Shown piece after piece: positions 16,370-24,417 of a DNA stretch of 44,679 nucleotides; positions within the stretch are counted from its first letter, which is position 1; each line of letters opens with the position of its first letter. The position numbers and the translations under genes were made by a program. The notes below the pieces were generated by a model. That model ran no database searches. It had not been told where the DNA came from and saw only the letters and a program-made list of their open reading frames with translations. Origin of the DNA: a virus; IMG/VR virus record IMGVR_UViG_3300034418_006398, positions 1 to 44,679 of that record; one strand, written 5' to 3'.

Positions 16370-16712
16370 CTTTAAGTATTTCAACCTGTCTGACTTCAAT
16401 TGTCAGGAGACAGGTGAGAACGAAATGGACCTTGATTTTATCAGGGATCTGGATGAGCTACGCGAAGCCTGCGGGTTCCCATTCGTTATTACGTCCGGAT
16501 ACCGATCTTCTCGCCATAGCCTAGAGGCTAAGAAGGAAAAGCCGGGTATGCACGCCCACGGCATTGCGGCAGACATACAGGTCAAAAATGGCCATGAGCG
16601 CATGCTGATTGTCTGGAAGGCGATAGAAATGGGCTTCAATGGCATCGGCGTGGCTAAGACATTTGTCCATGTAGATAAGCGAAATTCCACACCCGTTATG
16701 TGGGTTTACTGA
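16362..16712 (+). CDS. Endolysin, peptidase M15 family
   Basis: This 116-residue protein is best started at GTG 16362 (MTNFKYFNLSDF), which overlaps the previous gene by 8 bases; an upstream TTG (16329) lies deep in that gene and is unlikely. It matches the Peptidase_M15_3 fold: ITSGYRS at residues 43-49, the zinc motif H64-x-x-G-x-A-x-D71, and FVHVD with H103 as the third ligand. These enzymes cleave peptide bonds of peptidoglycan. There is no signal peptide, consistent with holin-dependent release. Confidence 0.85.
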   Translation: MTNFKYFNLSDFNCQETGENEMDLDFIRDLDELREACGFPFVITSGYRSSRHSLEAKKEKPGMHAHGIAADIQVKNGHERMLIVWKAIEMGFNGIGVAKTFVHVDKRNSTPVMWVY

Positions 16713-16721
16713 GGTACACCA

Positions 16722-18578
16722 GTGGCGCTGACCAAGATTGCCTTCAAGCCGGGAATAGACAAGGAAGGTACAGAGTACAGCGCAGATTCCGGCTGGTTTG
16801 ATGGCGACAAAATTCGCTTCAGAAAAGGCCGCGTCGAGACCATTGGCGGTTGGACGAAGTATGTCAGCACCCCGATTAAAGGCGTGGCTAGATCGCTATT
16901 CGACTGGGGATCTGCCGTTGGTAACAAGTATTTAGGTGTAGGCACGAACTTAAAGTTTTACGTCGAGACCGGCGGCATTATTTCTGACATCACGCCGATA
17001 AGGGAGACCACTGCCGCTGGCTTCGTAACCTTCGCCGCCACCAACGGATCATCTACGCTGGTTGTCAACGATGTGGCGCACGGGGCAGTGGAGGGGGACT
17101 TTGTCACTTTCTCCGGCGCGGTCTCTATGGGCGGAAACATCACTGCGGATGTGCTGAATCAAGAGTATCAAATAGACCTGATTATTGATGCCGACTCGTA
17201 CAACATAACCGCCAAAGACACAAGCGGAGCCACGGTCACGGCCAATGCCAGCGATACTGGCAACGGCGGAGGAGCTATTGTCGGCGCATACCAGATCAAC
17301 ACTGGCACCAACTTCTATGTGGACAGCACGGGATGGGGCGTAGGAGGCTGGGGTATCCCCGCTTTTGGCGAATCCGTTGATCTGACGGTATCAAACCAGC
17401 TCCGATTGTACAGTCAGGATGCTTTCGGGGATGACCTGATATTCAACCCAAGGGCTGGTGGCGTTTATTACTGGGATGAGAGCAATGGCGTTTCGACGCG
17501 GGGAATACCCCTCTCGTCACTTGGGGGCGCTTCAAACACCCCGACTGCGGCATTACAGGTCATGGTGTCCGATATAGATCGGCACGTTATTTGCTTTGGG
17601 TGCAACCCGCTTGGGTCGTCCAGCATCGACCCACTCCTGATCCGTTGGTCAGATCAAGAAAATGCGGCAGATTGGACGCCAACGGCAACTAACAGCTCTG
17701 GCGGTCAGGTGCTGTCAACCGGCACCACTATCGTTGGTGCAATCAAGACCCGACAAGAAATACTGATATTTACGGACGTGGGCATACAGGCGATGCGGTT
17801 CGTCGGCGCCCCGTTCATTTACTCGTTCTCTCCGGTGGCGGAGAACGTCAGCATGATATCCCCAAAGGCTGGGGTAGCGGCGGCTGACGCGGTCTTCTTC
17901 ATGGACCGAGAGGGGTTTTATGTTTACCGAGGCGCGGTACAGCGCTTACCCTGCTCGGTACTGGATTATGTGTTTTCTAATTTACAGTTCGACCAGAGAT
18001 TTAAGATATACGCAACCACTAATCCTGACGATTCTGAGGTAACATGGCACTACCCGGTTGGTGACGCCAGCGCAGACATCACCAACTACGTTACATACAA
18101 CTATTTAGAGGATAACTGGACAATCGGAACGCTAGATCGCGGGGCGTATATCCACGCTCCCACGAAGGAGTATCCGGTTGCGGCGTCAAATAACTTGTCA
18201 GACATAAACGACAATTACCTGTACTTGCATGAGTTCGGGCATAGCGCTGACGGGGAGCCTTTGAACGCATTTGTAGCTTCTGGGGGAATTGGGCTGGGTG
18301 ATGGCGAGTCGTTCTTGGCAATGAGGCGTGTGATACCGGACTTCACGTTTCGGGGCACGACCTCCGCCGCAGACCTGTCGATGGAGATTCTGGGCAAGGA
18401 TTTCCCACTCAACACAGAGACCGTGCTTGATACGGCCTCCATCAACAGCTCAACAGGGCAGTATCATTTACGGGCTAGAGCAAGAGAAGTGATTGTCAAG
18501 ATCACCACAAACGGCGCGGAATACGGCTGGACGCTTGGTGACTTGCGCTTTGATATACGCACGGATGGTCGCCGGTAA
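16722..18578 (+). CDS. Tail nozzle / DNA stabilisation protein (P22 gp10- or T7 gp12-like)
   Basis: This 618-residue protein starts at GTG 16722 (MALTKIAFKPGIDKEGT). N-terminal features (FKPGIDKEGTEYSADSGWFDG, KIRFRKGRVETIGGW) and blade-like segments such as DRHVICFGCNP, WTPTATNSSGGQVL, REILIFTD, and FMDREGFYVYRG recur in the nozzle protein of podovirus-like phages, which forms a beta-propeller tube below the adaptor. Residues ~98-195 look like an inserted Thr/Val-rich domain (TLVVNDVAHGAVEGDFVTFS). It is too large for T7 gp11 and fits the gp10/gp12 role. The next gene starts in its stop (TAATG). Confidence 0.65.
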   Translation: MALTKIAFKPGIDKEGTEYSADSGWFDGDKIRFRKGRVETIGGWTKYVSTPIKGVARSLFDWGSAVGNKYLGVGTNLKFYVETGGIISDITPIRETTAAGFVTFAATNGSSTLVVNDVAHGAVEGDFVTFSGAVSMGGNITADVLNQEYQIDLIIDADSYNITAKDTSGATVTANASDTGNGGGAIVGAYQINTGTNFYVDSTGWGVGGWGIPAFGESVDLTVSNQLRLYSQDAFGDDLIFNPRAGGVYYWDESNGVSTRGIPLSSLGGASNTPTAALQVMVSDIDRHVICFGCNPLGSSSIDPLLIRWSDQENAADWTPTATNSSGGQVLSTGTTIVGAIKTRQEILIFTDVGIQAMRFVGAPFIYSFSPVAENVSMISPKAGVAAADAVFFMDREGFYVYRGAVQRLPCSVLDYVFSNLQFDQRFKIYATTNPDDSEVTWHYPVGDASADITNYVTYNYLEDNWTIGTLDRGAYIHAPTKEYPVAASNNLSDINDNYLYLHEFGHSADGEPLNAFVASGGIGLGDGESFLAMRRVIPDFTFRGTTSAADLSMEILGKDFPLNTETVLDTASINSSTGQYHLRARAREVIVKITTNGAEYGWTLGDLRFDIRTDGRR

Positions 18579-18775
18579 TGCCTAGATATACAACACTACC
18601 GGTAGCGACCCGCGAGTACGAGCAACAGAATGAGCAGGTTGCTCGCAGGACAATAGAGCAGTCCTTGCAGGACATCTCCAGCACGGTAGAAGGCAATACA
18701 AATAAAACCAACAAAAACTCATCACTGGCCCTGCGCCGGTTCCAGTTCTTGTTGATGGGAGCGAGCAGTGGCTGA
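18578..18775 (+). CDS. Small helical virion-operon protein
   Basis: This 65-residue protein has a Gln/Glu-rich helix (REYEQQNEQVARRTIEQSLQ) and a short C-terminal hydrophobic segment (LALRRFQFLLMGAS). It overlaps the nozzle stop by one base and the next gene by 8 bases. Small proteins with the ALRRxQFxLMGA ending are common after the nozzle gene in related phages. The function is unknown; it may be a tail assembly or plug component. Confidence 0.5.
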   Translation: MPRYTTLPVATREYEQQNEQVARRTIEQSLQDISSTVEGNTNKTNKNSSLALRRFQFLLMGASSG

Positions 18776-19097
18776 CATAATCAAGGTTCTTGGTCAGGTA
18801 GCTCCTGCGGCAACGACGACGACAACGCTGTACACGGTGCCGAACCTTAATCAAACCACTGTTAGCTCGTTGGTTATCTGCAACAGGACAGGAGGCGCAC
18901 TAGCCTATCGCGTGAGCGTGCATGTTGCGGACGCGGCAACTGACGACAAGCAATATCTGTACTACGACAAAACCCTTGCGGCAAACGAAACATTCTCTGC
19001 TGTTCTGGGGCTAACTCTCAATCAAAGCGACGTGGTCAAGGTGTATGCAAGCAACACCGGCCTTAGCTTTAACATGTTTGGTGTAGAGACAAGCTAA
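18768..19097 (+). CDS. Small beta-sandwich virion protein
   Basis: This 109-residue protein starts at GTG 18768 with GGGAGCGAG upstream. Its sequence alternates strands and turns ([76 protein letters not shown]), a signature of a recurrent phage structural protein. It has no signal or membrane segment. A capsid or tail decoration role is likely. Its stop overlaps the next ATG by one base. Confidence 0.6.
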   Translation: MADIIKVLGQVAPAATTTTTLYTVPNLNQTTVSSLVICNRTGGALAYRVSVHVADAATDDKQYLYYDKTLAANETFSAVLGLTLNQSDVVKVYASNTGLSFNMFGVETS

Positions 19098-22000
19098 TGA
19101 ATCGATATCCAGCAAAACCAATGATGGACGAAATGGCGAAGTATGGCCGTTATGGCGATACCATGCTGGTTCATATGAACCCCGTAGAAGTAGCGGGTAT
19201 TGCGTCCTTGGTTCCCGGCGGCAAGCTGACCACAAACCCCGTTACAGGACAGCCAGAGGCGTTCCTGCCCTTATTGTTAGGCATAGCGGCCAAAGGGTTG
19301 GGCCTTACCGCTTTGGGGACGGGCGCTCTTGTTGGGGCCGGGACGGCGGCTGTTACAGGCGACCTCAAGCGCGGCCTTCTGTCCGGACTTACCGCCGGAT
19401 TCGGGGCCGGGATCGGCGATGCTTTGGGCGCGGCAGAAGCCATTCCCAGTGAAATCGACGTTGGCATTGCGGACGTAATAGAGGGTGCCGGCGACATCCC
19501 TGCCGGAGAGGCGCTGGCTCAGGCTTCTCAGGCTGGACAGCTTGCTGACATGTCTGCTACCGCTGGGTCTTCTCTTGGCGGCTTCGGGGAAGGCATAGAA
19601 AGTCTGCGATCTACTGTTTCCAATGCGCTTCCCGAGGCCATGCAGTCTGGAACTGGTCTTGGCGAAACTGCAAGCCAGACCCTCGGCCTGTCGGGGAATG
19701 TCATGGGGGCTGGAGTTACCGCTGGGATGGAGGCTCAGATGCTCGCCCAGCAGGACTTTGAGCGCCAGCAAGCGGCTATGCGAGGAGAGTCAGAGGCAAA
19801 GCGCCGTCAGGCGTATGACGACCTGCAAGGTGCCTACGCGGCGGCACAGCCATTCGCCCAGCGCGGTTATAGCCCATACCGCTCAATGATGAGCAGAAAC
19901 ACGCCCCCGCCCATGTATGCGGCTCAGGGTGGTGTTGTACGCATGGAAGAAGGCGGGGAGGCTGAAAGTGACCGCACATACGACCCAGCGGCGCTTGCGG
20001 CTTATTTGAAGCAACTGCAAGACCTTGGTTTTACGGGTTTTAACTTTAACTACATGGGCCAAAATGTAGACCTTTCTAGCCTTGACCCCGCCACTATGGG
20101 GGGAGGGGGCGGCGGCACCGATACGGGAGTAGATCTGTCGCAATTTGACGTAACGCCCACCGAAAAAGAGCTAGAGATTCTAGAAATGGCTAATCGGGGG
20201 CTGATCCTTGGCCACAACGGCCAAGCAATCTTGGAGGGTTATTACAACCGGCTCAACGAGGCTAATCGAGGATACCTAGAGGCGACCGGCCAGACTTTAA
20301 GCCAGTCTGGCTTAGACACGAACAATTTAAGTGCCGCGTTGGCGAAGGCTGGCATCCCCGGATTTTCCGCTGTTGGCGCTGGGTTACAGCCCGGATACGG
20401 TGGACTAGACCCAGTAACCATACAGAAAAACCTTCGCGGTGGGGTTTCTGTTGCTCCTCCAAAGGACTACATGCCGGGCTTTGAGCCTGAGTTTAGCTAC
20501 TTCCAAGCTGATCCAGATAGGATTGTCACCCCAACAAGACAGTATCGCCCAACCATAAACCGCTTCACTAATTACGGCACGGACTACTTCGATCCAGTAT
20601 TGGACAAGCAGGCATATCAAACGCAGTTGGAAGACTACTACAGGACACTCGGCACCTACGAGCCAAAAGACGTGCCTGTCGTCACTCAAACAGGTACAAC
20701 CCCGGATGATCCCACTCAAACTGGCACTGGTGTGGGTCCACAAACCCCCGGTGGCGGTGGTGAGACGATAAGCAGGGCTTATGTCAATGAACTTTACCAG
20801 CAGTTGTTTGGTCGGGACGCGCTTGATGCAGGCGCTGAGTACTGGATTGATCAGGTTGCCAGAGGAAACGTCAGCGCAGACCGCCTGCGAGACGCCCTGA
20901 TTGCCGCCGCCAAGGAAGGGGGCGGTGCAGACTGGGATTGGTACAGGACAAATGTTCTTGGTGAAGGAACAGGCACTGAGACAGGCGGCGGCACAGGTGG
21001 CGGAGGCGGCACAACCACCGGCCCAACCATCAGCAGAGCGGATTTAAATGCTCTGTATCAAGAGCTATTCGGCAGAGACGCACTGGATGCAGGAGCTGAA
21101 TACTGGATGAGCCAAGTTCAAAGCGGCGCAGTCCCCCTTGATCAATTGAGAGAGACGTTGATTGCCGCCGCTCAAGGATCTGATCTGGACTGGTACAGAA
21201 AGAATGTGCTGGGCGAAAGCACAGGCACAGGCACAGGAACAGGCACAGGCACGGGCACAGGAACAGGCACAGGCACAGGCACAGGAACAGGCACAGGCAC
21301 GGGCACAGGAACCGGCACAGGCACGGGTACAGGAACCGGCACAGGCACGGGTACTGGAACTGGTGCCGGAACCGGAGCATCTGGTTATGTAGGGCCGGCA
21401 GACCTAAAAGATGAAGATCCCTATATATGGAGCAAGAGGGGCTTACTGTCGGGTCAAAATGTGCTGGCTGGGTCTCGGGAAGACCTCACTCCAGAGGAAT
21501 TCCAAGAACTCCTTAGCAAACAACCGGGGAAATATGGGTCAGGCTCCACTATGGCCTACGATCCTGACTTTGGGATCTATAGCACAGCAAGCGACGACTG
21601 GATGGAAAAATACCTTTCTGGCGAGTACAAGGACATTCCGCAGTACCTCAACCCCAACGAGATGTCAAATGTTGACAGGATTAGACTTGCTCACATGGGC
21701 TTTAACAAGGCGTATGGGCGCAAGTACACCGACGCTCAGGGCCGGGAACACAACATTGGCGCTCACGCCGCCAGTATCCAGATCGGCGACCGTCGCTACT
21801 TTGCGAACAAAGACGGTAGCGTTTCGTCCTATGCCGTTGAGGACATCAAGTATGGGTACACCCCTAAGTTTGCGGACGGCGGGACCATTCCGCTTCGTTC
21901 GTCAATGGGCAATGCTGAAGTTTCGGCTGGCGGCATAGCAAATGTGCCAACTGAATTTACCGCGACAATGCCTACCGAGCAGGAATACAACATGGTGGCG

Positions 22001-22381
22001 GCGGCGGTTCTTGGGCGAGTAGAAAATCCTGACGCTATTGTTGACATGTTTGTGAGAAAATACGGGCCTGAAATGTTCCAGCAGATCCGCAACATGGTAT
22101 TGCGGTCTGTGGCGCCTCAAGCGCAAACGGAGGGCATGATTCGTGGTCAAGGTAGCGGCATGGAAGACAAGATCCCCGGCATGATTGGCGATCAACAGCC
22201 TGTCGCGGTGTCGCCGGGAGAGTTTATTGTCCCTGCTGATGTCGTGTCAGGATTAGGCGATGGAAGTTCTGACGCCGGGGCGGAAAAGCTAGACCAGATG
22301 ATGGATCGAGTCAGAATGGCTCGCGGCGGTAACACAAAGCAAGCCCCATCCATTAACGCAGAGAGAATAATGCCTGCATGA
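19097..22381 (+). CDS. Large internal virion / tail protein with two DUF4214-like domains
   Basis: This 1094-residue protein has a Gly/Ala-rich amphipathic segment (residues ~55-120, [19 protein letters not shown]), helical central parts, and two ~65-residue domains at ~558-625 and ~645-708 beginning [20 protein letters not shown] and [20 protein letters not shown]. Both carry the LY-x-x-L-x-GR-x-AxDAG-x-xYW signature of DUF4214. They are separated by a Gly/Thr linker and followed by a 24-fold Thr-Gly tract. The C-terminus contains [17 protein letters not shown], common in phage ejection proteins. It probably sits in the virion interior or tail and enters the host. The start overlaps the previous stop (TAATG). 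Confidence 0.6.
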   Translation: MNRYPAKPMMDEMAKYGRYGDTMLVHMNPVEVAGIASLVPGGKLTTNPVTGQPEAFLPLLLGIAAKGLGLTALGTGALVGAGTAAVTGDLKRGLLSGLTAGFGAGIGDALGAAEAIPSEIDVGIADVIEGAGDIPAGEALAQASQAGQLADMSATAGSSLGGFGEGIESLRSTVSNALPEAMQSGTGLGETASQTLGLSGNVMGAGVTAGMEAQMLAQQDFERQQAAMRGESEAKRRQAYDDLQGAYAAAQPFAQRGYSPYRSMMSRNTPPPMYAAQGGVVRMEEGGEAESDRTYDPAALAAYLKQLQDLGFTGFNFNYMGQNVDLSSLDPATMGGGGGGTDTGVDLSQFDVTPTEKELEILEMANRGLILGHNGQAILEGYYNRLNEANRGYLEATGQTLSQSGLDTNNLSAALAKAGIPGFSAVGAGLQPGYGGLDPVTIQKNLRGGVSVAPPKDYMPGFEPEFSYFQADPDRIVTPTRQYRPTINRFTNYGTDYFDPVLDKQAYQTQLEDYYRTLGTYEPKDVPVVTQTGTTPDDPTQTGTGVGPQTPGGGGETISRAYVNELYQQLFGRDALDAGAEYWIDQVARGNVSADRLRDALIAAAKEGGGADWDWYRTNVLGEGTGTETGGGTGGGGGTTTGPTISRADLNALYQELFGRDALDAGAEYWMSQVQSGAVPLDQLRETLIAAAQGSDLDWYRKNVLGESTGTGTGTGTGTGTGTGTGTGTGTGTGTGTGTGTGTGTGTGTGTGTGTGAGTGASGYVGPADLKDEDPYIWSKRGLLSGQNVLAGSREDLTPEEFQELLSKQPGKYGSGSTMAYDPDFGIYSTASDDWMEKYLSGEYKDIPQYLNPNEMSNVDRIRLAHMGFNKAYGRKYTDAQGREHNIGAHAASIQIGDRRYFANKDGSVSSYAVEDIKYGYTPKFADGGTIPLRSSMGNAEVSAGGIANVPTEFTATMPTEQEYNMVAAAVLGRVENPDAIVDMFVRKYGPEMFQQIRNMVLRSVAPQAQTEGMIRGQGSGMEDKIPGMIGDQQPVAVSPGEFIVPADVVSGLGDGSSDAGAEKLDQMMDRVRMARGGNTKQAPSINAERIMPA
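21221..21364 (+). repeat. Coding minisatellite: (Thr-Gly)24, 24-bp higher-order unit
   Basis: Twenty-four consecutive Thr-Gly codon pairs (ACN GGN) lie inside the gene at 19097. Third-base variants recur every 24 bases, in the order GGC, GGC, GGC, GGA with ACG at the third Thr, giving about five 24-bp units plus a leading 18-bp partial one. The rightmost units carry more substitutions (ACC, GGT, ACT), as expected if units are being duplicated at the left. Confidence 0.85.
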
Positions 22382-22788
22382 AAATAAGCCTAGTGCCACT
22401 GGAACACGCTTCCACCGCTTGGAATCAGGCGAGGCACTGGCTTGAGCCGGCTGTAGAGGTAGCCAACGGTCGGTGGACGATGGAGCATCTCTGCGCGGCA
22501 GTGATGATGGGCAACACCCAGCTTTGGATCGCTTTTGACGATGACAAGGTCTGGGGCGCAGTGACCACTGAGATTACTAGATACCCCGCAAGGACAATGC
22601 TATCCATGCATTTCTTGGGCGGCGAGGGCTTTGATGCATGGTACAGCGATATGCTCAACAGCTTAACTCAGCATGCCAAGGAAATGGGGTGTGATGGCAT
22701 AGAGGGCATAGCCCGCTTTGGCTTTTGGGAGTGGCTGAAAGACGACGGATTCCGCAGGACATCTGCATTTTACGAAAAGGACTTGTAG
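22378..22788 (+). CDS. GNAT-like protein (internal virion protein A / T7 gp13-like)
   Basis: This 136-residue protein overlaps the previous gene by 4 bases (ATGA). It has a GNAT-like order: an N-terminal helix pair, a [19 protein letters not shown] beta hairpin, a Met-Leu-Ser-Met-His strand (MLSMHFLGG), a helix, and [19 protein letters not shown] with ending YEKDL. The classical Q/R-x-x-G-x-G/A acetyl-CoA loop is not clear. T7 internal protein gp13 is of similar size and also lies just before the other ejection proteins, so a virion core role is as likely as enzymatic activity. Confidence 0.55.
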   Translation: MKISLVPLEHASTAWNQARHWLEPAVEVANGRWTMEHLCAAVMMGNTQLWIAFDDDKVWGAVTTEITRYPARTMLSMHFLGGEGFDAWYSDMLNSLTQHAKEMGCDGIEGIARFGFWEWLKDDGFRRTSAFYEKDL

Positions 22789-23258
22789 TGCCGGACATTC
22801 AATACAGGCGACTAGAGGAGAATCGGGAAGACCTACAGAAGATCGTGGACTTCCTGATTGCAACATTCGGCAAAGAGCATGAGATGGGCAGTTTAAGCGC
22901 ATCAAAATTCAGTTTTGCCAAAGGACTGCCTTTTGTCGTGGCGGCAATTGAGTGTGGCGCATGGGTCGCCGAAGACGAGGGCGAAATAGTCGGGTCTGTT
23001 GGATTGCAGATAACCTCTCCGTGGTACACGGAAGCGCAGTATATGGGAGACCTGTGGACATACGTTACGCCGGAGTACAGAGAGCATGGTGTCGCGGGTC
23101 GATTGGTTGAGCTGGCAAAGGATCACGCCACTGAGAAAAGCATGCCGCTTATGATGGGCATCTTTAATAATGTGGACGTGGACAGGAAAATTAAGTTTTT
23201 TGAAAAAATGGGCTTCCGGATGGTTGGCGCTCAGTTTTTAAGGGATAAGGAGCAATAA
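22788..23258 (+). CDS. GNAT family N-acetyltransferase
   Basis: This 156-residue protein starts best at GTG 22788, which overlaps the previous stop by one base; the frame is open 21 codons further upstream but only within the neighbour. It contains WVAEDEGEIVGSVGLQI (strands 3-4), LWTYVTPEYREHGVAGRL with the R-x-x-G-x-A acetyl-CoA loop, and FFEKMGFRMVGAQFLRD near the C-terminus, all typical of GNAT enzymes. The substrate is unknown. Its place in the ejection-protein operon suggests it may be packaged or may modify a virion or host protein early in infection. Confidence 0.75.
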   Translation: MPDIQYRRLEENREDLQKIVDFLIATFGKEHEMGSLSASKFSFAKGLPFVVAAIECGAWVAEDEGEIVGSVGLQITSPWYTEAQYMGDLWTYVTPEYREHGVAGRLVELAKDHATEKSMPLMMGIFNNVDVDRKIKFFEKMGFRMVGAQFLRDKEQ

Positions 23259-23261
23259 AGG

Positions 23262-24407
23262 ATGTGTGGAGGAGGCGGCGGTGGTGGTCCCACAGAGTCC
23301 ACAGTAACTCAAACAAACCTGCCTGAGTATGCAGAACCTTACTACCGTGACCTACTGGTCCGGACAGGGCTAGAAAGCTCTCAACTGTATTCCCCCTACG
23401 GCGGGTCTAGGCTTCAGTATTTCATGCCGGCAGAACAGACTGCGATGAAGCGCATCCAAGACCTCGGCATGTCTGGAACGCCAGCAGAGCTGGAGGCGGC
23501 TGGCTCTATTGCGGCTCAGATTGGCGGTGGCAGTCCTTACGCGAGCACCATGCTGGAGACAACACGTCGGGCACAAGAAATGCCCGGATATCTCAGCCAG
23601 TTCCAGCAGGGCAACGTGTACAGCGGGTACACCCCTCAGTTCATGAACGACCCAGAAGTCATTCGCTCATACATGAATCCGTACATGGAGCTGGTGACGG
23701 ACCCGCAGATGCGCGAGGCGCAACGCCAGTCTGAGATTCAGGGCCAGCAATTGGGATTGCAGTCAGCAGGGCTGGGTAGCTTGGGCGGGTATCGCGAAGC
23801 CATCATGCAGGCAGAAAGAGAGCGCAATCTACAACAGCAGAAAAGCGACATATATGGGGCGGGGCTTGCGCAGGCATACACCCAAGCCACAGGCACCTTC
23901 CAAGCTGGCGAGCAGGCCAGACAGCAGGCGGCAGGAATGGGTCTGGATGCGGCAAGAATCGAGCAGGCTGGCCGTATTGCAGAAGAGCAAGCCAGAAGCC
24001 GTGCAATGGAGATGAATTACGCTCAGGCGCAGAGAGCGGCACAGCTTGGTCAGTCAGCTTACGCTCAGTTGATGGGCGGCGATCAACAACGGCTTGCGGC
24101 GGCTGGCATGCTGGGCGATTTCGTGGGTCAGCGCCAGCAGATGGAGCTGGAGCGACTTAGAGCCATGCAGACTGCCGGTCAGATCGAAAGAGAACTGCGT
24201 CAGCGCGGCTTGGATATCGGCTACTCCGACTTCCTCCGCCAGCAGGCATACCCAAGAGAGAATCTGACGTTCTACAGCTCTATGTTGCAGGGCATCCCGA
24301 TTGCGCCCGGACAGATATCACAATCATATGGCATCACCCCGTCCATGACTCAGCAGTTGCTGGGCGCTGGTATCGCGGGTGTCGGCCTGTACAACGCATT
24401 TCGATAG
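23262..24407 (+). CDS. Internal virion / ejection protein
   Basis: This 381-residue protein begins MCGGGGGGGP and is Gln/Ala/Arg-rich, with long predicted helices (residues ~150-320: REAIMQAERERNLQQQKSDI, AGRIAEEQARSRAMEMNYAQ). The MCGGGG start and helical Gln-rich body recur in phage internal proteins positioned between GNAT-like and giant polyvalent proteins, equivalent in order to T7 gp14. It would be ejected into the cell envelope to build a DNA channel. No membrane helix is certain, although the C-terminal LLGAGIAGVGLYNAF is hydrophobic. Confidence 0.6.
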   Translation: MCGGGGGGGPTESTVTQTNLPEYAEPYYRDLLVRTGLESSQLYSPYGGSRLQYFMPAEQTAMKRIQDLGMSGTPAELEAAGSIAAQIGGGSPYASTMLETTRRAQEMPGYLSQFQQGNVYSGYTPQFMNDPEVIRSYMNPYMELVTDPQMREAQRQSEIQGQQLGLQSAGLGSLGGYREAIMQAERERNLQQQKSDIYGAGLAQAYTQATGTFQAGEQARQQAAGMGLDAARIEQAGRIAEEQARSRAMEMNYAQAQRAAQLGQSAYAQLMGGDQQRLAAAGMLGDFVGQRQQMELERLRAMQTAGQIERELRQRGLDIGYSDFLRQQAYPRENLTFYSSMLQGIPIAPGQISQSYGITPSMTQQLLGAGIAGVGLYNAFR

Positions 24408-24417
24408 AGGCTAGCCG

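Noticed and set aside
22725-22787. Earlier start for the second GNAT gene
   Set aside because: The extra 21 codons overlap the first GNAT gene in another frame; GTG 22788 overlaps its stop by one base.
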